Source of the DNA: Cyclobacteriaceae bacterium
GTDB lineage: Bacteria; Bacteroidota; Bacteroidia; Cytophagales; Cyclobacteriaceae
Length of the DNA stretch: 64,000 bases
NCBI GenBank assembly: GCA_019638235.1
Contig: JAHBUE010000002.1
Coordinates: 1-64,000, forward strand
Reading direction: 5' to 3'
The notes beneath the pieces were generated by a model, which was not told the origin of the DNA, did no database searches, and saw nothing but the letters and a program-made list of their open reading frames with translations. The position numbers and the translations under genes were made by a program. Below are positions 26,600 to 32,806 of this stretch, piece by piece. The first letter of the stretch is position 1. Each line of letters starts with the position of its first letter.

Positions 26600-27673
26600 A
26601 TGCAAGTACGATTAAAATTTTTAGACCGTTATCTTACACTTTGGATTTTCTTGGCAATGGCAATCGGTGTTGGTTTGGGATATTTTTTTCCAAGTATTCC
26701 CGACAGTATTAACTTGGTTTCTGTAGGGACAACCAATATTCCTTTGGCAATTGGTTTGATTTTAATGATGTATCCGCCATTAGCAAAAGTGGATTATTCC
26801 TTATTACCCAAAGCATTAAAAGATAAAAAAGTAATTGGAATATCTCTATTTCTTAATTGGTTTGTTGGTACAATACTGATGTTCGGATTAGCCGTTTTGT
26901 TTTTACGAAACGAACCCGATTATATGACAGGCTTAATACTGATAGGTTTGGCAAGATGTATAGCAATGGTAATTGTTTGGAGTGATTTGGCAAAAGCAAA
27001 CAGAGAATACACAGCTATGTTAGTTGCATTAAACAGCATCTTCCAGGTACTTTCTTATAGCTTCTTAGTTTGGTTGTTTATTAATGTATTACCGAGCAAG
27101 TTAGGATTAGCAAATTTCAATGTAAGTGTGTCAATGAAAGATGTTACAGAAAGCGTATTGATATACTTAGGTATTCCATTCTTAGCAGGTTTTTTAAGTC
27201 GATATTTTTTGGTAAAATCAAAAGGTATAGAATGGTATAACAGAAAATTTGTACCTACAATTTCACCCATTACATTATATGCTTTACTATTTACTATAGT
27301 ATTAATGTTCAGCTTAAAAGGTAATAAAATTGTGGAATTGCCATTTGATGTTTTAAAAATAGCCGTTCCGCTTGTAATTTATTTTATACTAATGTTTTTC
27401 GTGAGTTTCTTTATCAATATGGCGTTAAAAATACCTTATGATAAAAATGCTTCAATATCATTTACCGCCACAGGAAATAATTTTGAATTAGCTATTGCCG
27501 TTGCAATCGCTGTTTTCGGCATAAATTCTCCGCAAGCATTTGTCGGTGTTATTGGTCCTTTGGTAGAGGTTCCCGTTTTAATATTGTTAGTAAAAATCAG
27601 CTTATTTCTCAAACAAAATATTACTCAAAATGAAAAAGAAAATTTTAGTGCTTTGCACAGGAAACAGTTGTAG
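26600..27673 (+). CDS. acr3: ACR3-family arsenite efflux permease
   Basis: 357-residue inner membrane protein with about ten hydrophobic helices. The conserved ACR3 motifs are present: [19 protein letters not shown] with the essential Cys near residue 117, and [20 protein letters not shown] with the conserved Asn-rich discontinuous helix. It exports As(III) using the proton gradient. The last 44 bases overlap arsC, an unusually long overlap; the tail (after LFLKQN) is hydrophilic. Confidence 0.95.
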   Translation: MQVRLKFLDRYLTLWIFLAMAIGVGLGYFFPSIPDSINLVSVGTTNIPLAIGLILMMYPPLAKVDYSLLPKALKDKKVIGISLFLNWFVGTILMFGLAVLFLRNEPDYMTGLILIGLARCIAMVIVWSDLAKANREYTAMLVALNSIFQVLSYSFLVWLFINVLPSKLGLANFNVSVSMKDVTESVLIYLGIPFLAGFLSRYFLVKSKGIEWYNRKFVPTISPITLYALLFTIVLMFSLKGNKIVELPFDVLKIAVPLVIYFILMFFVSFFINMALKIPYDKNASISFTATGNNFELAIAVAIAVFGINSPQAFVGVIGPLVEVPVLILLVKISLFLKQNITQNEKENFSALHRKQL

Positions 27674-28046
27674 AAGTCAAATCGCAGAAGGATATTTAAG
27701 ACATTTCGCAGGACAAAAAGCAGAAATTTATAGTGCCGGTGTGGAAACTCACGGTGTAAATCCCAAAGCAATTACAACAATGAAAGATGACGGAATTGAC
27801 ATTTCAAATCATACCTCAAACAACATTGACGAATATCGAAATATAGATTTTGAATTCGTAATTACGGTTTGTGACAACGCCAAAGAACGCTGTCCATTCT
27901 TCCCTACCAAAGCTCAAAAATTTCATTACAATTTTCCTGACCCAGCAAAAGCGACAGGAACGGACGAGGAAGTGAAAGAACAGTTTCGACAAGTTCGACA
28001 AATGATAAAAGATTACTGCAAAACGTTTGTCGAACAAAATTTGTAA
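27630..28046 (+). CDS. arsC: Thioredoxin-type arsenate reductase (LMW phosphatase fold)
   Basis: 138 residues. The P-loop [17 protein letters not shown] holds the nucleophilic Cys (residue 9) and Cys14 (CxxxxxR loop); later Cys residues in [12 protein letters not shown] provide the redox relay, and the general acid Asp is in FPDPAKATG. It reduces As(V) to As(III) for export by the upstream permease. Start overlaps acr3 by 44 bases. It is the last gene in the arsenic cassette; site 2 begins 23 bases after its stop. Confidence 0.95.
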   Translation: MKKKILVLCTGNSCRSQIAEGYLRHFAGQKAEIYSAGVETHGVNPKAITTMKDDGIDISNHTSNNIDEYRNIDFEFVITVCDNAKERCPFFPTKAQKFHYNFPDPAKATGTDEEVKEQFRQVRQMIKDYCKTFVEQNL

Positions 28047-28069
28047 CTTGCTAAACAAAAAGGGCGAAC

Positions 28070-28203
28070 GCATAACAGCGGTTTTGCAAGATTGCGGAGT
28101 TAGTGCTTAAATTAAGGTTTTTGCATATCTTTGAACTTTAGTGCTTAACCGAAAGTTTCGGCTTCGTTAGTCCGCAACCTCGCAAAGCCGCAACCCGTTA
28201 GTG
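28070..28203 (+). repeat. attC-like site 2 (end of arsenic cassette)
   Basis: R'' GCATAAC (28070-28076) and R' GTTAGTG (28197-28203), 134 bp. Arms GCGGTTTTGCAAGATTGCGG and the complement of the right side match at 17 of 20. R'' with its neighbours is the exact reverse complement of the cassette start GTTATGCGT at 25631. Confidence 0.85.
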
Positions 28204-28230
28204 GCAAGCTTATAAAGACAGAATTGAATT

Positions 28231-28839
28231 ATGGAAAAATTTTTAGAAAAACTATTTGACATTAATAAAATCCCGACAAAGTTAATCATTGTGATTTTGC
28301 TAAGTTCTGCTTTGATTTTATTTGTTCCTCAACAGTTTTTGACTAAACTAAATCTTGACGGCTTTCTTCATGACTATGGAAAATTTATTGGTATCTCTTT
28401 TATTGTAAGCTCTGGTTTTACACTAATTGCTTTATGGACTTATGTTACAAGACTTATAAGCAGACGCAGACTCTCAAAAAAAATTAAGGAAAGTATTATT
28501 AAAGACATCAACTATCTCGACTTCCATGAAAAAGCTTTGTTAAGAGAGTTTTTTATTAATGGAAAACATACATTACAATTGCCTTTTGACAATGACACGG
28601 TCGTAGGCTTAGTGAACAAGCATATAATTTATCAAGCTTCCAGCACAGGATTTACTTATTTGCATGGTGCTTATTTTCCTTATACAATTTCTGACATTGC
28701 TAATAAACACTTGACAAACAAAATTCTTGAATTACCCGAAAATCCGACTGAGGAGGAAAAACGGAAAATTTTAGACAGCAGACCAAATTGGGCTAAGGAG
28801 CGTAGTCGAATGGACGACTTGTTTAACTCAAGATGGTAA
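28231..28839 (+). CDS. Superinfection-exclusion protein B (SieB)-like membrane protein
   Basis: 202 residues: two hydrophobic helices (about 18-36 and 50-72), a basic stretch (RLISRRRLSKKIKES), then a cytoplasmic domain. The segment EKALLREFFINGKHTLQLP followed by a VVGLVNKHII stretch and a Tyr/Phe-rich end matches my knowledge of SieB-type proteins, which in phages block infection by related phages. As the only gene of its cassette it is a plausible anti-phage gene; the assignment rests on pattern memory, not alignment. Confidence 0.68.
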   Translation: MEKFLEKLFDINKIPTKLIIVILLSSALILFVPQQFLTKLNLDGFLHDYGKFIGISFIVSSGFTLIALWTYVTRLISRRRLSKKIKESIIKDINYLDFHEKALLREFFINGKHTLQLPFDNDTVVGLVNKHIIYQASSTGFTYLHGAYFPYTISDIANKHLTNKILELPENPTEEEKRKILDSRPNWAKERSRMDDLFNSRW

Positions 28840-28846
28840 AGCCAGC

Positions 28847-28978
28847 CACTAACACGGGTTTTGCGTCAGGCGGGCTGACGTGCAAACTTGGAGCTTTGTG
28901 CTTCTAATGAACTTTTGTAATAAATTGAAACTTTGTGCTCCGAAACCCGCCCGAACGCAAAGCCCGAAACCGTTAGCA
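28847..28978 (+). repeat. attC-like site 3 (end of SieB-like cassette)
   Basis: R'' CACTAAC (28847-28853) and R' GTTAGCA (28972-28978), 132 bp. Arms CGGGTTTTGCGTCAGGCGGG and the right complement match with one extra base on one side, as with extrahelical bases in attC. The opening GCCACTAAC is the reverse complement of the cassette start at 28197. Confidence 0.85.
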
Positions 28979-29000
28979 CACATAATAAAAGACGACCAGA

Positions 29001-30119
29001 ATGTATCTAATTGACAAAGAAAAAAATAGAATATCCAAACTGAAACAAATGACTTTTTCCGAACTGAAATTTAGGGAAAGAGAACATTTACAGGAATGGA
29101 TTGCTAACAACCCAAACTCACTTGGAGAAGAGCTTCTTATCATTCAAAAAGAGTTTAGCGGATTTAACGAGACAAATGAAAGACTTGACTTACTTGCATT
29201 AGACAAGCTTGGTAATCTTGTAATCATCGAAAACAAACTTGACGACTCGGGCAAAGACGTTACTTGGCAAGTAATTAAATACGCTTCCTATTGTGCAAGT
29301 TTGACAAAGCAGGACATCTTAAAAATTTACCAAGACTTTTTAGGCTCTAAAGCTGACGCACAGGAAATGATTTCGGAATTTTTCGACAATAGGGATATTT
29401 CTGAAATTGTGCTTAATCAAGGCTTAAACTCGCAAAGATTAATGTTGGTAGCCGCAAACTTCCGAAAAGAAGTTACATCTACCGTTTTATGGTTAATGAA
29501 CTTCAAAATAAGGTTGCAATGCTTTAAAGTGACACCTTTTGCTTTTGGAGAACAACTTTTCCTTAATGTAGAACAAATACTACCAACCAAAGACACAGAA
29601 GATTTTGCAATTAGCATAGCGACAAAAGCTCAGGAAGAAATTGAAGTCCAAGAATCTTTAAAAAACAGACATCTTGTAAGACTGAAATTTTGGGAACAAT
29701 TCATCAACGCAAGTAATCAAGTAAATCAACTTTTTGCAAATAACTCACCATCAAAAGAAAGTTGGATAGGCAAAGGCATCGGAATGAGTGGTGTAAACAT
29801 TAACCTTGCAATGAGTAATAACTATTGCAGAAGTGAGATAATTTTTAATCGTGGTAGCCAAGAAGAAAATAAAGAACTTTTTGACTTCATCTACCAAATG
29901 AAAGATAAAATAGAAAGTGATTTTGGCGGGCCTTTGACTTGGGAGCGTATGGACGACAAAATAACTTGCAGAATTAAATCCCAACTTGACGGTGTGAGTT
30001 ATTTTGAAGAAAGCGATTGGAAAAAAATGAACGAATTTCTAATTGACGTTTCAGTTCGGATGGAAAAAGCATTTAAAGAACCGATTAAAAAACTGAATAA
30101 CTATTGGAAAAACAAATAA
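29001..30119 (+). CDS. DUF4268-type protein with N-terminal PD-(D/E)XK nuclease-like domain
   Basis: 372 residues, soluble. Around residue 60-80 the sequence NERLDLLALDKLGNLVIIEN plus KLDDSG has the Asp-x(n)-Glu-x-Lys spacing of NucS/PD-(D/E)XK nucleases (D in LDLLALD, E and K in IIENK). The C-terminal third, with KFWEQF and the late block RSEIIFNRGSQEENKELFDF, resembles DUF4268. The function is unknown; such proteins are frequent near restriction and defence genes. It is the sole gene of its cassette. Confidence 0.75.
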   Translation: MYLIDKEKNRISKLKQMTFSELKFREREHLQEWIANNPNSLGEELLIIQKEFSGFNETNERLDLLALDKLGNLVIIENKLDDSGKDVTWQVIKYASYCASLTKQDILKIYQDFLGSKADAQEMISEFFDNRDISEIVLNQGLNSQRLMLVAANFRKEVTSTVLWLMNFKIRLQCFKVTPFAFGEQLFLNVEQILPTKDTEDFAISIATKAQEEIEVQESLKNRHLVRLKFWEQFINASNQVNQLFANNSPSKESWIGKGIGMSGVNINLAMSNNYCRSEIIFNRGSQEENKELFDFIYQMKDKIESDFGGPLTWERMDDKITCRIKSQLDGVSYFEESDWKKMNEFLIDVSVRMEKAFKEPIKKLNNYWKNK

Positions 30120-30126
30120 TTACGTG

Positions 30127-30258
30127 TGCTAACAGGCGTTTGGCTCAATGGCGGGTGACGTGGTTAATTGAACATTCTACCTCGCATCAACACTTGTGGT
30201 GTATTGACAGTTTTGTGCTCCGAAATCCGCCACTGCGCCAAGCGCCAAAACGTTATAT
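30127..30258 (+). repeat. attC-like site 4 (end of DUF4268 cassette)
   Basis: R'' TGCTAAC (30127-30133) and R' GTTATAT (30252-30258), 132 bp. Arms GGCGTTTGGCTCAATGGCGG and the right complement match at 17 of 20. The opening GTGTGCTAAC is the reverse complement of the cassette start GTTAGCACAC at 28972. The site is about 97 percent identical to site 6. Confidence 0.87.
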
Positions 30259-30279
30259 GCAAGTTGAAAAATCACTCGA

Positions 30280-30921
30280 ATGGAAAAAGGTGTTTTCGAA
30301 AAAAGTTTTATAGAAAAGCTAGATAAAAACTTTCCAGAATTAAGTAAATATTTTGAATTTAATCTGGAAATTTTCTGTGAGTTTAACACATTAATATTTG
30401 AGATAAACAAATGCTTAATTCTCGAATTTCACAGAGCTACAATAACGTTGACAAACAACTTACTAGAGCGACTTTTAAAACTTGCATTAATTAATAATGA
30501 GACAGGAATCGGACCGATACCGATTGAAAAATGGAATGAAGTATTCAAAGAACCAAATAGAAAATATGGCTCAATCCCTTTAGGAAATTCAATAGAAAAA
30601 TGCAAAAAACTTGGACTTCTATCTGAACAAGAAAAACACTTTCTATTCAATATAATTCGTGAATTAATGCGAAATGGATTCTCACACGCTGATTCAAGTA
30701 AAATCCTTGCTGATTTACCTGACAATTCACCAATGTTTCAAGGAAGTTTGACAAATCCAAATGCGGATTTAAAAGAAGTCGGGATAAATCAAAAAATCAT
30801 ACCGACTTTTCAAGCTTTACAAATGGAGAATTTTGCTAAAGAAAATGCTAAAGATTATTTTGATTTCGTTTTCCATTTAATTTTTCGAATTGAAGAACGT
30901 TTAAAAGAAAAACAGAAATAA
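30280..30921 (+). CDS. HEPN-like hypothetical protein
   Basis: 213 residues, all-alpha looking, no signal or membrane segment. The stretch IIRELMRNGFSHADSSK (about 127-143) has the R-N-x3-H pattern (RNGFSH) of HEPN ribonucleases and their relatives. No named family is recognised. As a single-gene cassette among defence-type genes, an RNase acting in abortive infection is a reasonable but unproved inference; there is no linked antitoxin gene. Confidence 0.6.
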   Translation: MEKGVFEKSFIEKLDKNFPELSKYFEFNLEIFCEFNTLIFEINKCLILEFHRATITLTNNLLERLLKLALINNETGIGPIPIEKWNEVFKEPNRKYGSIPLGNSIEKCKKLGLLSEQEKHFLFNIIRELMRNGFSHADSSKILADLPDNSPMFQGSLTNPNADLKEVGINQKIIPTFQALQMENFAKENAKDYFDFVFHLIFRIEERLKEKQK

Positions 30922-30928
30922 AACCTGC

Positions 30929-31061
30929 ATATAACACCGGCTATAGTTCATTGCTTCTGACTTTCCTCTCGGAAAGTTCTCGCAAATTTGCTATCTTCGG
31001 TTTACGGCGGAAAATCCTCGCGGATTTTCACGCAACGAAACCATAGCCAAACACGTTGTGT
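30929..31061 (+). repeat. attC-like site 5 (end of HEPN-like cassette)
   Basis: R'' ATATAAC (30929-30935) and R' GTTGTGT (31055-31061), 133 bp. The arms differ in sequence from the other sites (GGCTATAGTTCATTGC against GCAACGAAACCATAGCC) but keep length and form; an inner AT/GC-rich double hairpin fills the loop. The opening TGCATATAAC is the reverse complement of the cassette start at 30252. Confidence 0.8.
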
Positions 31062-31086
31062 GCCATTATATAAAGACCGTTGACAA

Positions 31087-31578
31087 ATGAGTATAGAGAA
31101 ACAAATAAACCAAGCAGAGACAAATCTGCAAAGAAAATTAGATTGGGTTGGACGACATGACAGCAGAACAACTTTTGTTGCAGGAATCTTAATTGCAATG
31201 CTTGGAGTTTTAGCTTCTTCAAGTTCTAAAGTTGAAGAATGGACAATATTTGCATATGTAGTTTTTGGAGTAACCGGAGTGACTTTAGCTGCTGGACTCT
31301 ATTTCATTTATAAATGCCAATTTCCACAAACAGAGTCTTCAAATAATTCATTAAATTATTTCGGGACAATTGCTGAAATGAAATTTGATGATTTCAAAAA
31401 GAAAACTCTAGGCTCATCGGACAAAGATTATTTGGAAGATATTCTATATCAAATCCATAGAAATTCTGTGATTCTAAAACTAAAATTCCAGTATCTTAAA
31501 TTAGCTTTAGTAATGTTGAGTATTTCAATTCTTCCATGGTTGGCATCAATTTATCTTTCCAACGAATACTTGAAATAA
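31087..31578 (+). CDS. Pycsar-type two-helix membrane effector (DUF5706-like)
   Basis: 163 residues. An N-terminal amphipathic helix leads to two hydrophobic segments (about 34-50 and 55-77), then a cytoplasmic loop with YFGTIAEMKFDDF and an ILYQIHRNSVILKLKFQYLK helix, then a last hydrophobic segment. This layout and the F-G-x(n)-Q-I-x-x-N-S pattern fit Pycsar membrane effectors that disrupt the inner membrane when cCMP or cUMP is made. Its stop overlaps the start of the cyclase gene by one base, so the two are coupled. Confidence 0.72.
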   Translation: MSIEKQINQAETNLQRKLDWVGRHDSRTTFVAGILIAMLGVLASSSSKVEEWTIFAYVVFGVTGVTLAAGLYFIYKCQFPQTESSNNSLNYFGTIAEMKFDDFKKKTLGSSDKDYLEDILYQIHRNSVILKLKFQYLKLALVMLSISILPWLASIYLSNEYLK

Positions 31579-32285
31579 TGGCAATATTAGATACTCTAGA
31601 AAGTGAAGTAAACTCAATTCTAAGCATAAGTTGGAATGAAAGAAATGGAACTGTCATTCCAGAGACAACAGACGTAGCGCTAAAAGATGGTGCTGTAAAA
31701 ATTGAAGCGACATTTCTTTATGCGGACTTGGCTGGTTCTTCGTTATTGGCAAAAACTTGTCCATGGCAGACGACAGCTAAAATCATTAGAACTTATCTTG
31801 ACACAGCTGTAAGACTAATTCGACATCATAATGGTGAAGTAAGAAGTTTTGATGGTGATAGAGTTATGGGAATTTTTAAGGGTCTCTATCCTAATACTTC
31901 GGCTGTGACATGTGCGAGAAATATAGACTGGGTTGTAACTAACATTATAAACCCTAAAGCAACAGAAAAATTTAAATCAATTAGAGATAACGACATAAAA
32001 ATCAAGCATTGTGTTGGTGTAGACACTAGTGAAGCACGAGCCGTTCGATCAGGAATTAGAAACTATAATGACTTGATTTGGATTGGTAAAGCTCCAGCGT
32101 TTGCAGCAAAATTATCAGACATTCGAGATTATCCCTATGAAGTTTATATTTCGAAAGAATGTTACAATAAACTTGCTGCGAGTGCTAAGAAAAATGGAAC
32201 CGAAGACGTTTGGACTGCTAAAGATGTGGTTATAAGTGGACAAACTCATACAGTTTATAGGTCTAAAACACTATTAAAACCATGA
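31578..32285 (+). CDS. Class III nucleotide cyclase, Pycsar cyclase-like
   Basis: The frame is open from 31536, but the ATG at 31578 overlaps the preceding stop (TAATG) and is taken as start, giving 235 residues. The cyclase domain has the first metal Asp in FLYADLAGSSLL (about 43-54), the second metal Asp in VRSFDGDRVMGIF (about 90), and the substrate-binding turn DLIWIGKAPAFAAKL (about 170). The compact stand-alone domain beside a membrane effector matches Pycsar systems, where PycC makes cCMP or cUMP on phage infection. Which base it uses cannot be told by eye. Confidence 0.78.
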   Translation: MAILDTLESEVNSILSISWNERNGTVIPETTDVALKDGAVKIEATFLYADLAGSSLLAKTCPWQTTAKIIRTYLDTAVRLIRHHNGEVRSFDGDRVMGIFKGLYPNTSAVTCARNIDWVVTNIINPKATEKFKSIRDNDIKIKHCVGVDTSEARAVRSGIRNYNDLIWIGKAPAFAAKLSDIRDYPYEVYISKECYNKLAASAKKNGTEDVWTAKDVVISGQTHTVYRSKTLLKP

Positions 32286-32295
32286 GAATAACGGC

Positions 32296-32427
32296 ACACA
32301 ACAGGCGTTTGGCTCAATGGCGGGTGAAGTGGTTAATTGAACATTCTACCTCGCATCAACTTTTGTGGTATATTGACAGTTTTGTGCTCCGAAATCCGCC
32401 ACTGCGCCAAGCGCCAAAACGTTAGCC
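32296..32427 (+). repeat. attC-like site 6 (end of Pycsar-like cassette, last site)
   Basis: R'' ACACAAC (32296-32302) and R' GTTAGCC (32421-32427), 132 bp. It differs from site 4 at only about four positions between the outer boxes. The opening GGCACACAAC is the reverse complement of the cassette start GTTGTGTGCC at 31055. No further site follows; the next unit begun here is interrupted after about 40 bases by the REP element. Confidence 0.87.
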
Positions 32428-32465
32428 ACAAGTGTACACCGACACCGCAAACAGACAGTCCAAAA

Positions 32466-32680
32466 CTCACACTGGCGCAAGCGTCCGCTTGTGCCATAAT
32501 CTTTAACTTTTAAATTTGGTGTGAATATTAGCTTTTATAGTACAATCATAAAGTTAAACACAAATCATCTTGTTGCACCAAAAGTTGGATTATGTACATG
32601 GTAATCCAGTAGTGGCGGTTTAGAAGTGCAAGAGATTATGCTGGTAAAAAAAGGATTGTTTGAAATATATTTTATTGGAT
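32466..32680 (+). repeat. REP/RAYT fragment, copy B
   Basis: 215 bp matching 18664-18877 with about eight substitutions and one inserted A. It begins with the same REP hairpin (32471-32495) and holds the same damaged RAYT C-terminus in the same direction, but lacks the right-hand REP that closes copy A. It lies 39 bases after the last attC-like site. The bases up to 32806 contain no visible gene. Confidence 0.78.
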
Positions 32681-32806
32681 TAAGCATTTTCAGAAATCAG
32701 TTTCATTAGAGAAGCCTGAAGTAATACACAGCTATAATTTTACTGTTATCCACATACTCAGTATTGTTCTCTATTGCCATATCAAAACTACTCAATACTA
32801 ATTGTT

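Larger units (their letters stand above)
19172..32421 (+). mobile_element. Integron-like gene cassette array, six cassettes
   Basis: Assuming cleavage between G and TT of each core site, the units are 19172-25631 (copper, 6460 bp), 25632-28197 (arsenic, 2566 bp), 28198-28972 (SieB-like, 775 bp), 28973-30252 (DUF4268, 1280 bp), 30253-31055 (HEPN-like, 803 bp) and 31056-32421 (Pycsar-like, 1366 bp). All genes point the same way. For each unit the first 9-10 bases are the exact reverse complement of the bases that open its own 3' site: GTTACCGGC, GTTATGCGT, GTTAGTGGC, GTTAGCACAC, GTTATATGCA, GTTGTGTGCC. That relation arises when a cassette is excised and reinserted as a circle, and is the hallmark of integron cassettes. 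No intact integrase is present, so the array is immobile or served in trans. Confidence 0.82.

Noticed and set aside
25505-32427. Possible CRISPR array because of repeated elements
   Set aside because: The repeats are 132-134 bp, spaced 0.6-2.4 kb apart and separated by genes, with inverted-repeat ends; no short regular repeat-spacer units or cas genes are present.
25505-32427. Inter-gene repeats as ordinary terminators or REP elements
   Set aside because: The unit-specific 9-10 base complementarity between each unit's start and the opening of its own end site is not explained by terminators or dispersed repeats.
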